NCBI RefSeq assembly: GCF_028330965.1
Contig: NZ_JAQMUB010000081.1
Span: forward strand, 124,001 to 188,000
Direction of reading: 5' to 3'
DNA length: 64,000 nucleotides
DNA from: Oscillatoria sp. CS-180
GTDB lineage: Bacteria > Cyanobacteriota > Cyanobacteriia > Phormidesmidales > Phormidesmidaceae
A program made the position numbers and the translations under genes. The notes beneath the pieces were generated by a model. That model searched no databases and was not told where the DNA came from. It was given only the letters and a program-made list of their open reading frames with translations. Shown here one piece after another: positions 1-11,902 of the stretch (position 1 is its first letter; each line of letters opens with the position of its first letter).

Positions 1-2
1 GA

Positions 3-659
3 GAGGAAATCTCAATCCTTGAAGTACGACTTATACAAAGTACTGAGAGTCAGCAGCTCGTGGAGCTGCTGAAGAGTGAAGCACAGTTCGCGAGTTTAGA
101 AAACCCATACAACCGCGCGACTTTCTGGCATCCAACCGTTGAAATTATCTTTCAAGGCCTTTTTCTCCTGCCACTGATCACGATTAGCTGGTTGGTGCAT
201 CGCTCAGCTCAACGGAACAACCATGGCTTAGTTGCACTTCTCAGTTGGCACCTGCTGGTGATCTTTTTGGTACCTCTGATCATCAGACTGTTCCAAATTT
301 TTCAGATTGGTGCCCTGTTTAGTGCTCTCACTGCGATCGCCAACATCATTTTCGGCAGTCTGCTGTTTTTAATAAGCTACGTCTACATTCTTTTGATTCC
401 GCTGGTCGGTTTTGGCCTGATCAAGTTTCTTCAGAAAATTGTCTTCAATCCTAAAGTTCAAGCTTCAGGACGGGTACAAAAGAGCCGCTGCATCCGTTGC
501 GCGAGGAAGTTGACACAGCAGGATCATTATTGCCCCCATTGCGGCTACAACCAACTTCAAGAGTGTGGAGTTTGTCATCAGCAGACTTACCGTCTGTTAC
601 CATACTGCCGAGAGTGTGGCGCTCCACAAACTCCACAAACGGATAGGACTGCTAGCTAA
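3..659 (+). CDS. membrane protein with C-terminal zinc ribbons (5' end outside window)
   Basis: The reading frame is open to the left edge of the window, so the true start probably lies upstream; a GTG at 60 is the first in-window start candidate. The part seen has two or three hydrophobic segments (roughly residues 22-45, 57-80 and 85-125 counted from the GTG), then a basic linker and a cysteine-rich tail with four CxxC knuckles (CIRC, CPHC, CGVC, CREC), which looks like a double zinc ribbon. This suggests a membrane-anchored protein with a cytoplasmic metal-binding tail. I do not recognise the family and assign no function. Its stop codon overlaps the 3' end of the convergent ctaB by 8 bases. 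Confidence 0.7.
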   Translation, partial: EEISILEVRLIQSTESQQLVELLKSEAQFASLENPYNRATFWHPTVEIIFQGLFLLPLITISWLVHRSAQRNNHGLVALLSWHLLVIFLVPLIIRLFQIFQIGALFSALTAIANIIFGSLLFLISYVYILLIPLVGFGLIKFLQKIVFNPKVQASGRVQKSRCIRCARKLTQQDHYCPHCGYNQLQECGVCHQQTYRLLPYCRECGAPQTPQTDRTAS

Positions 660-1644
660 CCATCAAAGGCATCAACGTTGCAGCAAACTCATAAACCTCA
701 TGGGATAGAGCTGATACTAGCGAGCGAGTAATCGGCAGGCTGTCCACGACCATACCAGCGGACAGCGCCATCATGTAAAGAATGGAAAACTTGAACAGTG
801 ATTTCGCCTGATCGCGATCGCTCGGGGCCTGCAATAGCAGCCAAGCCTTTTTGATAAATATCCAGCCCAGGTAGGCTGCGATCGCGCCATAGACCCAACC
901 CGTTGCGTTTAGAGGCACGGTCATCATCAAAGTAATGGGCACCAGGGCTAGCGTATAAGCCCAGATCTGTTTCGCCGTCGCTTCGTCACCAGCAATAACA
1001 GGCAGCATTGGCACACCCACTTTGGCGTAGTCGTCTTGAATGACCAACGCCAAGGCCCAGAAGTGGGGAGGAGTCCAAATAAACACAATGGCAAAGAACA
1101 GCCAGGCAGCCCAGCTCAGTTCACCTGTGACGGCAGTCCAACCCACTAAGGGTGGAATCGCGCCAGCAGCACCGCCGATAACAATATTTTGAGTCGATGA
1201 TCGCTTCAGCCAGTGAGTGTAAACGCCGACGTAAACAGCAATTCCGGCCATTTCTAAAACGGCACTCAGCAAATTACCAACAAGCGTCTGTAATGAGAAC
1301 GCGATAGCAGCAAGTACAACTGCGAAAATCAAAGCGTCTCGCAGCTGAATTCGCCCTGAGGGAATTGGACGGTGACGAGTCCGCTCCATATCGAAGTCGA
1401 TGTCGCGATCATAAATGCAGTTAATCGATTGAGCTGAAGCAGCTGCCAATGCACCCGTTAGCAGAGTCACAATCAGCAGCACAGGATCAACGGTGCCGTG
1501 AGCCGCTACCAACATACTGGCAGCAGTTTCAATGAGTAAAAGCGGAATAATCCGAGGCTTTGTCAGTTGCCAATAACTTTGGCACACCTGCCAGAAGGTT
1601 TCATGATGAGGTGTTTGACTTTGCCAGGTGGGAGTTGTCTGCAT
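652..1644 (-). CDS. ctaB: protoheme IX farnesyltransferase (heme O synthase)
   Basis: UbiA-family polytopic prenyltransferase that transfers a farnesyl group to heme b, making heme O for cytochrome oxidase. The aspartate-rich active-site motif is present (NCIYDRDIDFDMERTRHRPI, about residues 75-95), and the second loop DDYAKVGVPMLP is about residues 205-215. Length (330 aa) and about nine hydrophobic segments fit the family. It starts with ATG 54 bases downstream of the ctaA stop on the same strand, so the two probably form a heme A biosynthesis operon. Its 3' end overlaps the convergent zinc-ribbon gene by 8 bases. Confidence 0.95.
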   Translation of the reverse strand: MQTTPTWQSQTPHHETFWQVCQSYWQLTKPRIIPLLLIETAASMLVAAHGTVDPVLLIVTLLTGALAAASAQSINCIYDRDIDFDMERTRHRPIPSGRIQLRDALIFAVVLAAIAFSLQTLVGNLLSAVLEMAGIAVYVGVYTHWLKRSSTQNIVIGGAAGAIPPLVGWTAVTGELSWAAWLFFAIVFIWTPPHFWALALVIQDDYAKVGVPMLPVIAGDEATAKQIWAYTLALVPITLMMTVPLNATGWVYGAIAAYLGWIFIKKAWLLLQAPSDRDQAKSLFKFSILYMMALSAGMVVDSLPITRSLVSALSHEVYEFAATLMPLMVS

Positions 1645-1698
1645 GTGCAGGGAAGTCCTTATTGAGAAAGCAAGATAAAGGAAAGTTGTAGGCAGCCG

Positions 1699-2673
1699 TT
1701 AGGCTAAATCACGACTTGAAAAGTCTTCGTTGAAATCGGTTGGCATAGCAGGCTGCGTGCGATCGCGCCAAGCCAAAACCGTAAACGCTACTAATGCAGC
1801 TGTCAGCGCGGCTCCTACTGTGTGATGAGTAACCGTCAGCGGTTCGACTTGTAGATGCATCTGTAGCGTTGCAATACCAAGCACGATTTGGAGAGACAAG
1901 AGAGTACCAATCAAAACCGTCAAGCGGCGCAGCGAGGTATGCAGTGCAGGTGTTCGCCAAGCGACCAAAAGCAAAGAGAGAATCGCGATCGTCGGAGGGA
2001 CAACACCGATCAAGTGACTGTTCATCACTCGGCAGAGTTGAGACAGACCCAAGCATTGATGGGCCGCCCAACGAGAACCAACAAGTGCACCCAGAAGGCA
2101 TTGAAAATAGACCAGTACCGCTGATATAAGACCAATCGCAAACAAGTTTCCTGAAGTGCCCAAACCTTGATAAGGGAGTAGGCAAAAGCCGATAGTTACC
2201 AGCGAAATCAAAAACGCTAGAGCAGTCCCTAAATGGGCAGTTACAATGTCGAATCTGAGTAACTCAGTTACTGTAAGTCCGCCCAAGGCCCCTTGCACCA
2301 AAATTAGGACCAGTGCACCGGAAGACGCCCAAGGCAGCCACTGCGGAAGATCACGACGGCACCACCAGGATTGAACCGCCAACCAAATTGACATTAAGCC
2401 AATGAGCGAGGCATCTAGACGGTGAAACCATTCTAAGAACACTTGTAAATTCATCTGCTGTCGAGGGACGAGTTGTCCATAACACAGCGGCCAGTCCGGA
2501 CAAGCCAGTCCGGCGTTCATAACGCGCGTCGCGCTACCGACAGCCATCAGAGCTAAGGTTGCGACTGCAATTTTCCAGACCAGGCGACGAATGCGGACCT
2601 GAGCCGTGAGCTGCGGCTGGTGATTGTCTCGGCCAGAGGTAGAGGAGATATCGAAGGGAATATTGGCTGACAT
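1699..2673 (-). CDS. ctaA: heme A synthase (COX15/CtaA family)
   Basis: Membrane oxygenase that converts heme O to heme A for aa3-type cytochrome oxidase. It has about eight hydrophobic segments. The conserved cysteine pair ACPDWPLCYG is near residue 57, and a second pair (CLGLSQLC) lies in the second half. Candidate heme-ligand histidines sit in EWFHRLDAS, TAHLGTAL, NSHLIG and THHTVGAAL. The ATG start is followed by a hydrophilic N terminus of about 30 residues. It is first in the ctaA-ctaB pair. No cox structural genes are in the window; they may lie elsewhere. Confidence 0.95.
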   Translation of the reverse strand: MSANIPFDISSTSGRDNHQPQLTAQVRIRRLVWKIAVATLALMAVGSATRVMNAGLACPDWPLCYGQLVPRQQMNLQVFLEWFHRLDASLIGLMSIWLAVQSWWCRRDLPQWLPWASSGALVLILVQGALGGLTVTELLRFDIVTAHLGTALAFLISLVTIGFCLLPYQGLGTSGNLFAIGLISAVLVYFQCLLGALVGSRWAAHQCLGLSQLCRVMNSHLIGVVPPTIAILSLLLVAWRTPALHTSLRRLTVLIGTLLSLQIVLGIATLQMHLQVEPLTVTHHTVGAALTAALVAFTVLAWRDRTQPAMPTDFNEDFSSRDLA

Positions 2674-3124
2674 AAGATACTAGCTGCAATCAAAATCCCC
2701 TGTCCAAATGCTCAAAACATTGATTCAGTTGCTACCGCAGATGTCACAAGTTCTCAGTATTTGGACCGGATGAATTAGTTACCACTTTAGAAAGGGGGTT
2801 TTTAATTCCTCGGAAGCTTTAGGGTTTTCTTCGGAATTTATCGGACGTTTTAATAACTCTTGTAACTTTTTTCGAATTTAGATTTATTGCGTCGCTTCAA
2901 AAAGGACGTTGTCAGCTAAATCGATCGCTAGCTATCAAGCGTCAGACTACTGAGGTTATGTTAGATAGCTGAAGTAAACGTCATCAGGATTCGTCACGGC
3001 TACTTCTTTCTTAATTTCCTCATTAGACTTTTGCTGCATACTCATGAATATGGATTGTCTTGGGGTATAAGGTCTTGGACTGATATCCTTGCGTCTCAAA
3101 TTAGTCATCTAGCATCTACCAGCT
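2674..3124. other. intergenic region between divergent ctaA and alpha-amylase
   Basis: A 451-base gap with no convincing ORF. It must hold the promoters of ctaA (leftward) and the amylase gene (rightward). The middle (about 2790-2890) is AT-rich with T-runs. I see no strong hairpin, repeat or recognisable operator. Confidence 0.5.
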
Positions 3125-4777
3125 ATGCCATCTCCCTTTCAGCAGCTCAAAGAGCAATTCAAAACTTTCGGTACCGACCTTAATCCTCAGACCCTTGGCA
3201 CTGCTCAGGGGACACTAAAGGACTGGTTAGATTCCAATGCTTCAGCGATCGCAGGCAAAAAAGCGCCTGCTGAATTTAACGGCACGATGATGCAGTGGTT
3301 TCATTGGTACCTTCCTCCAGATGGCACGCACTGGAAGAAGCTTCAACAAGATGCCAAAGCCTTGGCCGATGCAGGGTTTACAGCCTTATGGCTACCGCCT
3401 GCTTACAAAGGCATTGCTGGGCAGTATGACGTTGGCTATGGCGTGTATGACCTGTTCGATTTAGGGGAATTCGAACAGCGAAAGACGATCCGAACTAAGT
3501 ACGGCACTAAGGACGAATATGTTGATGCGGTGCGAATCTGTCGACAAAACGGCATCCAAGTTTATGCTGACGTCGTCTTCAACCACAAGATGGCTGCCGA
3601 TTACGAAGAAGAATTTGATGCGATTCCCTATGATCCCCATAACCGTACGAGGATAATCGGACAAGCTCGCAAAATCAAAGCCTGGACAGGATTCGATTTT
3701 CCAAAACGGGACGGCAAATACTCCAGAATGAAGTGGCGCTGGTATCACTTCGATGCAGTCGATCACAATCTCTACGAACCCAACTTTAAGGCCGTCTGGA
3801 AAATGGCCGATAAAAGTTTTGAGACCAAAGTCGATCTAGAAATCGGCAACTATGACTACCTTATGGGCAGCGATTTGGATATTAACCATCCCGAGGTGAG
3901 AGGTGAACTCAAGCATTGGGGTGAGTGGATGCTGAACAGTATCGGTGTTGACGGGTTTCGGTTAGATGCCATCAAACACATCAATGGCGACTTCTTCAAT
4001 GAGTGGCTTGATCATCTGGAAACTCATTCAGGCCGTGATTTGTTCTGTGTCGGTGAATATTGGACTTATGACTTCGGCACCTTGAGTTGGTATATCGGCA
4101 ATTCGGGTGGACGTCTCAATTTGTTCGATGCTCCTCTGCATCACAATTTCCACAAAGCAAGTAAAAGTGGTGGGAACTATGACATGCGGCGTATTTTTGA
4201 TGGCACGTTGATGAAGGAACTGCCGCTGTTTGCTGTGACGCTAGTTGAGAATCACGATACTCAGCCTCTACAAGCTCTAGAGTCAGTCGTCGAAGCGTGG
4301 TTCAAACCGCTAGCCTATGCCATCATTCTGCTTAGGGAACAGGGCTATCCCTGCGTGTTCTATGCCGACTATTACGGTGCTCACTACAGAGATAAAGCAC
4401 CAGATGGCAATGAGTACGAAATTTGGATGGCGTCTCATCAGTGGATCATCGATCGCTTGATTTTTGCTCGTCAGAACTTTGCCTATGGTCCTCAATACGA
4501 CTATATCGATCACTTCAACACCATAGGTTGGACACGCCTAGGAACTGAGCATCATCCTTACGCAATGGCCGTTGTTTTGAGTGATGGTCCTGCAGGAAAC
4601 AAATGGATGGAGGTTGGCAAACCGCGCACAGCTTTCTATGACATTACTGGACACATCAAGAAGCCTGTCTTCACCAATGAGCATGGTTGGGCCGAGTTTT
4701 GCTGCAATGGTGGGTCAGTTTCAGTTTGGGTCGAGCAAAACCCTGCACTATTTCGATTAGGCGATATCGGTCTCTAA
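3125..4777 (+). CDS. alpha-amylase, glycoside hydrolase family 13 (cytoplasmic type)
   Basis: Hydrolyses internal alpha-1,4 links of glucan, presumably glycogen-derived maltodextrin. The four GH13 motifs are in order: DVVFNH; GFRLDAIKH with nucleophile Asp281; VGEYW with acid/base Glu311; VENHDTQ with transition-state Asp378. The start of the barrel, NGTMMQWFHWYLPPDG, resembles the GH13_5 amylases such as E. coli AmyA, which are intracellular. There is no signal peptide. A 50-residue N-terminal extension rich in Gln and Ala precedes the catalytic domain. 550 aa is slightly longer than the family because of this. It stands alone between large intergenic gaps. Exact product specificity cannot be read from sequence. 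Confidence 0.92.
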   Translation: MPSPFQQLKEQFKTFGTDLNPQTLGTAQGTLKDWLDSNASAIAGKKAPAEFNGTMMQWFHWYLPPDGTHWKKLQQDAKALADAGFTALWLPPAYKGIAGQYDVGYGVYDLFDLGEFEQRKTIRTKYGTKDEYVDAVRICRQNGIQVYADVVFNHKMAADYEEEFDAIPYDPHNRTRIIGQARKIKAWTGFDFPKRDGKYSRMKWRWYHFDAVDHNLYEPNFKAVWKMADKSFETKVDLEIGNYDYLMGSDLDINHPEVRGELKHWGEWMLNSIGVDGFRLDAIKHINGDFFNEWLDHLETHSGRDLFCVGEYWTYDFGTLSWYIGNSGGRLNLFDAPLHHNFHKASKSGGNYDMRRIFDGTLMKELPLFAVTLVENHDTQPLQALESVVEAWFKPLAYAIILLREQGYPCVFYADYYGAHYRDKAPDGNEYEIWMASHQWIIDRLIFARQNFAYGPQYDYIDHFNTIGWTRLGTEHHPYAMAVVLSDGPAGNKWMEVGKPRTAFYDITGHIKKPVFTNEHGWAEFCCNGGSVSVWVEQNPALFRLGDIGL

Positions 4778-4796
4778 CCTTGCATAGTATGGCCAT

Positions 4797-4888
4797 TGCC
4801 AATTCCGTCAGGACAACGGCAAGCCGTTTGGCTATGGTGAGCACCTGAATGCTATTGGGTGCACAAGCTTAAACGGCTAAAGCTATAG
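4797..4888 (+). repeat. dispersed intergenic repeat, family B copy 1
   Basis: Lies in the 469-base gap (4778-5246) after the amylase gene. The core GCACCTGAATGCTATTGGGT forms a GCACC/GGGTGC hairpin. It is preceded by CGGCAAGCCG and followed by a CTTAAACGGCTAAAGCTATA tail. Related copies are at about 13598, 31728 and 37160. The rest of this gap holds no ORF or other structure that I recognise. Confidence 0.7.
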
Positions 4889-5246
4889 ATTCTGCATGAC
4901 AGGTTTACGATACAGCTAGTTTAGGCTCGCTCTACATCGCCCGCTGATAATTTGACTCCCCTAAAGTTGTAGCTTGATTGTCGTGAGGAAACCTACGCTT
5001 TTCTCCGGAGACGTGCTGAGAGTCACTCATCTACATCATGAGGGCTTCTCGAAAAGGTATTACATACCAACGAATTGCAAACGATAGATGTCTGCCCAAA
5101 GAATGATATTGTCACTTAATTTTGCTAATGCGGGAGATGATAGTGATTGACTATGGGTCAGATGCAGTGCAGCAGGTCAATAGTAGAGGTACTAAGAACA
5201 GCATCTGTGCCAAGTAGCACTAACGTTAAATTAGAGTGGATATACT

Positions 5247-6329
5247 ATGACACAGTCGAGCGATCGCTGGAATCCTTTTAGGCTCGTAGATACCCTCAAC
5301 TTCTTTGGCGAAGTTCCTTTTGTAGGCAATATCCGGTGGTTACAACAGATGTTTGGAGCAGCTTCGAATCCTCAAGCGCCGGCCACCTCAGAAATTCAGC
5401 CGGAGTCTGAGATCGTTTTACTCTCTGATGAAGGACCAGAGGCAGATGCCTTGACCACAATGCTCCGCAATCAGGGAAAGCAGGTGCGATCGCAGATCCA
5501 GCCAGCTGACTCCCCGCTTCCAGAGACAGCTCCCAATCGAATTGTCAACACACAGGCGATCGTATGGAAAGGCGTTCCTGATGACGAAGAGTGCTTATCT
5601 GCTCAAATTGATGACCTGACTTCCCTGCCCACTAGCGAAGAACATTTGCTATTCGACTTTCGTATGGCCTCGTCTGATGGCTTAGGTGAAATTTGGGGAG
5701 CAGTAGACGACGTTGTTATGGGAGGAGCCAGCGCTAGTGGATTGAGTATTTTGCCTGGATACGCTCGCTTTGCTGGCAATGTATCTACCGCTAATTCTGG
5801 TGGATTTGCGTCAGTGCGAACCCGTAACTTTGAACCCCCTTTCAATCTGCAAAATTGGCAGGGTATCCGTTTGGTACTCCGAGGAGATGGTCAACGATAC
5901 AAAGTTATTCTGCGTAACAGTAACAGCTGGGACAGCTTGGCCTATTGCACTTCAGTTGATACCGAAGCTGAACAGTGGATAGGGATTGACGTGCCTTTCG
6001 CTGCGCTAAGTCCCACCTTTCGCGCGAAAACTCAACCGACGGCCCCTCCTCTTGACCCCAAAACGGTTTGTTCCTTTCAGCTCATGCTCAGTAAGTTTGA
6101 GTATGACGGCAACAAAAATCCTCACTTTCGGCCTGGTGCGTTTTTTCTAGACATTCGGTCTATTGGCGTTTACCGTGCGGCTTCTGCTCCCAAATTTGTG
6201 GCGATCGCATCTTCTCCATCCCAAGCCGAGACCTATATCACTATGCTGGCGCAGAGCGGTCTGCCGCATCAGGTTTTGGTTAAGACTGAGCCTAGTTTTG
6301 CTGAGAAGCTGGGATCTGTTATCAAATAG
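5247..6329 (+). CDS. CIA30-domain protein (complex I intermediate-associated protein 30 family)
   Basis: Residues about 135-310 match the CIA30 beta-sandwich: LFDF near the start, then GAVDDVVMGGAS, GFASVRTRNF, GIRLVLRGDG and FFLDIRSIGVYR. In mitochondria this family assists complex I assembly; cyanobacterial members are usually of unknown role, although a link to NDH-1 is a reasonable guess. The N-terminal 130 residues are variable, and the C-terminal 45 (AIASSPSQAETYITMLAQSG) look like a small accessory segment. There is no signal peptide or membrane span. It is an isolated gene with long gaps on both sides. Confidence 0.85.
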   Translation: MTQSSDRWNPFRLVDTLNFFGEVPFVGNIRWLQQMFGAASNPQAPATSEIQPESEIVLLSDEGPEADALTTMLRNQGKQVRSQIQPADSPLPETAPNRIVNTQAIVWKGVPDDEECLSAQIDDLTSLPTSEEHLLFDFRMASSDGLGEIWGAVDDVVMGGASASGLSILPGYARFAGNVSTANSGGFASVRTRNFEPPFNLQNWQGIRLVLRGDGQRYKVILRNSNSWDSLAYCTSVDTEAEQWIGIDVPFAALSPTFRAKTQPTAPPLDPKTVCSFQLMLSKFEYDGNKNPHFRPGAFFLDIRSIGVYRAASAPKFVAIASSPSQAETYITMLAQSGLPHQVLVKTEPSFAEKLGSVIK

Positions 6330-6377
6330 CAGCTTAGCTTGTGACGGTGACAATCCTACCTTCATAGCTACTAACGA

Positions 6378-6452
6378 CATGCATTTGAGTCAGGCACACC
6401 CTATTCCCTGCTCCCTTGAGACACTGAGATGCACTTGACCAAGCTGCACAGG
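6378..6452 (+). repeat. dispersed intergenic repeat, family A copy 1
   Basis: Begins CATGCATTTGAGTCAGGCAC, continues with a CCCTATTCCCTGCTCCC block and ends with TTGACCAAGCTGCACAGG. Copies are at 13694-13788 (same strand) and 21917-22000 (opposite strand). It sits in the 373-base gap 6330-6702, which otherwise holds only the AATTCAAAA repeats at 6548-6580. Confidence 0.75.
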
Positions 6453-6547
6453 ATCATAAGGCAAAAGAATAAACGCTGAACCAATTCCTAACGATGTCGG
6501 TCCAGCGTTTTCAAGAAGCCTAGCTATATCGACTAGTACCGCTACGC

Positions 6548-6580
6548 GGAATTCAAAATTCAAAATTGAGAATTCAAAAC
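6548..6580. repeat. short AATTCAAAA-type direct repeats
   Basis: Three near-identical units of the form AATTCAAAA lie in a row, the last separated by TTGAG. The same motif occurs inside the ~100-bp repeat C at 21762 and 32472, so this may be a fragment of that element. No coding potential. Confidence 0.6.
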
Positions 6581-6702
6581 TAAAGCAGATAAGCTTTCCT
6601 AGTGTTTTGAATGGTGAGCCTATTTCTGCCGTAGTTGTACTAGGGGCTAAACTTGCCGTTGTTAGCGAGTCTACTGGTTGTGGACTATCACCATCTCTGG
6701 CA

Positions 6703-7242
6703 CTATTGCAGTGGTGCGGCTCCAAACGTTGCGTTGAACTCTTGACACCAGATAGCTACGGCCTCAAAAGCTTCTACGTTGATTTCCGCAGGGATGACAT
6801 ACTCTTGAACACCTGTGGTCGAGCTTAAGGGCGCAATCACTACATAGTCTGCTTCATTTAAGGGATACGCAGGTGGCGTAGTTTCTTCGATCAGATCAGC
6901 AGAGCGATGTAATACTACAACCAGATCAGGACCATTGCTAGTTGAAAAAGAGGCGTCAAATCTCAGCGTTTGCTGCCCCTCTTCACTAATCAGCTCAGCT
7001 GCTCCGCTGGTCTCGTGCTCCGCTGATTCAAATAGGCCTGTTCTGGCGATCGCTTCAGTCGTTTCGTCAACGGATGAAGGAGCTGTTTCGGAGGTGGGGA
7101 CCGTCTCTGCTTCCTCAGTTTGTACGGATTCAGCTGGTTCAGATTCGCTTTCAGAAGACACTGTCGGGGAAGGAGTACAGGCTATTACCGTGACGGTAGT
7201 CAACAATGTTAAAAAGCTGAGCGTTCGTTTGAAATTCAGCAT
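6703..7242 (-). CDS. DM13-domain lipoprotein
   Basis: The N terminus is a lipoprotein signal: a hydrophobic stretch ends in VIAC with the lipid-accepting Cys22. A Ser/Glu/Thr-rich low-complexity linker follows (about 23-65). The C-terminal 110 residues form a DM13 domain, recognised by the order GLFESAEHETSGAAEL, LRFDASFSTSNGPDLVVVL, GVQEYVIPAEINVEAF and AVAIWCQEFNATFGAAPL. The single conserved Cys in IWCQEF is typical of DM13, for which a redox or electron-transfer role has been proposed. It is likely anchored on the periplasmic face of a membrane. No operon partner. Confidence 0.88.
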   Translation of the reverse strand: MLNFKRTLSFLTLLTTVTVIACTPSPTVSSESESEPAESVQTEEAETVPTSETAPSSVDETTEAIARTGLFESAEHETSGAAELISEEGQQTLRFDASFSTSNGPDLVVVLHRSADLIEETTPPAYPLNEADYVVIAPLSSTTGVQEYVIPAEINVEAFEAVAIWCQEFNATFGAAPLQ

Positions 7243-7431
7243 AAAAGCCTCAGGATTCGAGTGTTTCGACTGTAAACAGCCAATCTGAACAACGAGGAAA
7301 AAATTTCTGAGAAGTCTCTGAAAGTTGCCACAACAGTACTCAGGTTACAGCCTTACTCATAAGGTTAAGTGCAGTTCACAGAGGATAGAGAGAACAAGCG
7401 AGAGTCTTCCCTCTGAAAATTCCTCAGCCTC

Positions 7432-8490
7432 TTAACGGGAAAGCTGCTTAACCCGCCAGCCTGTATAGGTCAAAAGCCCTGTGGCGCCTGCCGCAAAAGC
7501 AAAACCGTTGGGGATAGCTGCGAACGCTAGTGCCAGGCTCCCCGCCCACAGAGTTAGCGCATAGATGAAAAGAACAGCCCAGCGATGAGACAGTCCGGCT
7601 TTGAGAAGGCGATGATGCAGGTGACGCTTGTCAGCAACAAAAGGCGAATTGCCGCAGCGAATCCGATCCACAATAACAGCGGACATATCCAAAATGGGCA
7701 CGGCCAGAATCAAGTAAGGCAAAAAGACGGCAACAGTTGTGACGCTTTTAGTTAATCCAATAACGCCGACGCCAGCTAAAGTAAAGCCAATGAAATAGGA
7801 GCCGCCATCTCCCATAAAAATCTTGGCTGGATTGAAGTTATATCGAAGAAAACTGAGAGAACCACCCGCGAGAGCCGCCGCAATGAGAGCAGCAGCGGGC
7901 TGATCCATGAATAGACTAACGATAAGCATGATTAGGGCCGCGATGCCACAAACTCCGGCGGCAAGGCCATCTAGCCCATCAATCCAATTAATAGCGTTGG
8001 TTAAACCTACGAGCCAGACGACTGTAACGGGCAAACCAACCCACATAGGGAGGGAAACCAAACCAACGAAAGGAATACTTAGAAAGTCGATACTGACGCC
8101 AACGTGCCAGGCAATACCTGCGATCAACGCTTGCATAAGCAGGCGACTGGACGCTGACAACCCAAATAAATCATCTAGTAAGCCAATCAGGAAAAAGGCA
8201 AAGCCTCCTAAAGTTACTCCCCAAATCTCGTACTCGTCAGTAGGGCTGAGATGAGTTCCTGAAGCATCGATGAAACCACCGGACCACCAAATCAGAAGCA
8301 GCGAAATCAAAGTCCCCAGGAAGATAGAAATTCCACCCAGTCGCACCATCGGTTGAGTATGAACTTTGCGCCCACCTGGCAAATCAACTCGTCCACATCT
8401 CAAGCCAATGCGACGAACGACGGGGGTTGATATCAAAACAACCGCACCGGATATCACGAAGGCCAACAGATGATAGAGCTGAAAGGGCAT
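7432..8490 (-). CDS. undecaprenyl-phosphate sugar-1-phosphate transferase (WecA/MraY-like)
   Basis: Polytopic enzyme that moves a sugar-1-phosphate (usually GlcNAc-1-P) onto the undecaprenyl lipid carrier, starting cell-surface polysaccharide synthesis. Motifs seen: GGRKVHTQPMVRLGG near the N terminus, GLLDDLFGL, NAINWIDGLDGLAAG, NPAKIFMGDGGS and the histidine motif KRHLHHRLLKAG, as in WecA/TagO enzymes rather than MraY. About ten membrane segments. I place the start at the ATG at 8490, preceded by GAAGGAAG at good distance; an upstream TTG at 8523 would add 11 residues. The sugar specificity is unknown. Confidence 0.9.
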   Translation of the reverse strand: MPFQLYHLLAFVISGAVVLISTPVVRRIGLRCGRVDLPGGRKVHTQPMVRLGGISIFLGTLISLLLIWWSGGFIDASGTHLSPTDEYEIWGVTLGGFAFFLIGLLDDLFGLSASSRLLMQALIAGIAWHVGVSIDFLSIPFVGLVSLPMWVGLPVTVVWLVGLTNAINWIDGLDGLAAGVCGIAALIMLIVSLFMDQPAAALIAAALAGGSLSFLRYNFNPAKIFMGDGGSYFIGFTLAGVGVIGLTKSVTTVAVFLPYLILAVPILDMSAVIVDRIRCGNSPFVADKRHLHHRLLKAGLSHRWAVLFIYALTLWAGSLALAFAAIPNGFAFAAGATGLLTYTGWRVKQLSR

Positions 8491-8737
8491 ATAACTTCCT
8501 TCAACGCCGTTGAAGATTGGCAATTTGCAAGAACGACGAAATATTCGCGACTAATACTAAATCCTTCGGTAAGAGCTATTCCCCACCCGACTATAGATAG
8601 TTGACTCTCTTAACATTTTTTGGGAATAGATTTCAAAACAAAACTCCATGAAGGATAGGACAGATTAAGACGATTGTCTACTGTTTTCTCCTACATGGAG
8701 TTCAGTTGTTATCAGTGCCATTTCAGGCAAATTGAGT

Positions 8738-10021
8738 CTATGCCATGACGGGCTTTGGCAGAGTTAGGTGAGGATAGAGCGGGAAGCGATCGCACAACTC
8801 CGCTACGCGCCGTTGACAATTCTCACGCACAACTGCATCGTTAGGACTGGTCAGCCGGTCCGCGATAATATCAGCAATCTCTGTGAACTCAGTTGGTCCC
8901 ATGCCGCGCGTTGTCATAGCCGGTGATCCTAGACGCAGACCGCTAGTCACAAAGGGAGACTCTGGATCAAAGGGAACAGTGTTTTTGTTTGCCGTAATGT
9001 TGACTTCGCTGACAAGGTTGTCTGCTTGCTTACCCGTTAAACCGACCGAGCGTAAATCCACCAGCACTAAGTGATTGTCCGTTCCGTCAGAAACCAGCTT
9101 TAACTTACGAGCCTGTAGGCGATCGCCCATGGCTTTTGCATTGTCTACCACTTGTTGAGAGTAGGCCTTGAAGTCGGGCTGCAACGCCTCCCCAAAGGCG
9201 ACTGCTTTTGCGGCAATGACGTGTTCTAGCGGTCCGCCTTGACTACCCGGGAAAACAGCTTTGTCGAATTTTTTGCCTAAATCGGCATCGCGGGTCATGA
9301 TTAGACCGCCCCGAGGTCCGCGCAGGGTCTTGTGTGTGGTGGTAGTGACCACATCACAGTGAGGAATGGGGTTGGGGTGAACACCTGCCGCAACCAGTCC
9401 TGCAATGTGAGCAATATCCGCCAGCAGATAAGCACCGACTTCGTCTGCGATCGCCCGGAATGTCTCAAAGGGAATCACTCGTGGATAAGCAGAATAGCCA
9501 CAAATAATCAGCTTGGGCTTGTGTTCTAAGGCAAGAGCACGAATCTGGTCAAAATCCAAGGTCTCGGTATCTGGGTTCACGCCATACTGAACCACATTGA
9601 ACCATTTACCGGAGACGTTAACTGGGGAGCCGTGAGTCAGGTGACCGCCATGAGAGAGGTCCATCCCCAAGATAGTATCCCCAGGCTTCAGCAAGGCCAG
9701 AAATACGGCAAAATTCGCCTGGGCACCAGAATGAGGCTGCACGTTTGCGTGGGCTGCACCAAACAGTTCTTTGACGCGATCAATAGCAACTGACTCTGCC
9801 TGATCAACAAATTCACAGCCGCCGTAGTAACGCTTACCCGGCAGCCCTTCAGCGTATTTGTTGGTGAGGACAGACCCTTGAGCTGCCATTACTGCTGGGG
9901 AAGCAAAATTCTCACTCGCGATTAGCTCTAGGTGGTCACGCTGCCGTTTTAGTTCACGCTGCACGATCTCTGCAATGAGCGGATCGCCGTTCTGAAGTAT
10001 GTCCAAAGTTGATTGCGTCAC
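8738..10021 (-). CDS. glyA: serine hydroxymethyltransferase
   Basis: PLP enzyme interconverting serine and glycine with tetrahydrofolate; in cyanobacteria it feeds one-carbon metabolism and takes part in photorespiratory recycling. The PLP-lysine motif [13 protein letters not shown] is intact, as are [24 protein letters not shown] and [19 protein letters not shown] at 10021 gives [10 protein letters not shown] and 427 aa, the usual cyanobacterial length; TTG codons at 10036 and 10030 are alternatives adding 5 or 3 residues. No ribosome-binding site clearly decides. It is a single-gene unit divergent from crtP. Confidence 0.96.
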   Translation of the reverse strand: MTQSTLDILQNGDPLIAEIVQRELKRQRDHLELIASENFASPAVMAAQGSVLTNKYAEGLPGKRYYGGCEFVDQAESVAIDRVKELFGAAHANVQPHSGAQANFAVFLALLKPGDTILGMDLSHGGHLTHGSPVNVSGKWFNVVQYGVNPDTETLDFDQIRALALEHKPKLIICGYSAYPRVIPFETFRAIADEVGAYLLADIAHIAGLVAAGVHPNPIPHCDVVTTTTHKTLRGPRGGLIMTRDADLGKKFDKAVFPGSQGGPLEHVIAAKAVAFGEALQPDFKAYSQQVVDNAKAMGDRLQARKLKLVSDGTDNHLVLVDLRSVGLTGKQADNLVSEVNITANKNTVPFDPESPFVTSGLRLGSPAMTTRGMGPTEFTEIADIIADRLTSPNDAVVRENCQRRVAELCDRFPLYPHLTLPKPVMA

Positions 10022-11774
<1,753 letters not shown>

Positions 11775-11902
11775 GGAAATCCGGTAATGAGAGGTCAAAT
11801 TGGGCTGGCTTTACCGTATTCTGTGATAGGAAGCCAGTCCGTCTCTCGCGGATCTCAAGTGCTGTAATCTGATATGTTTCGAGTCTCCAGCTTTATAGAT
11901 TG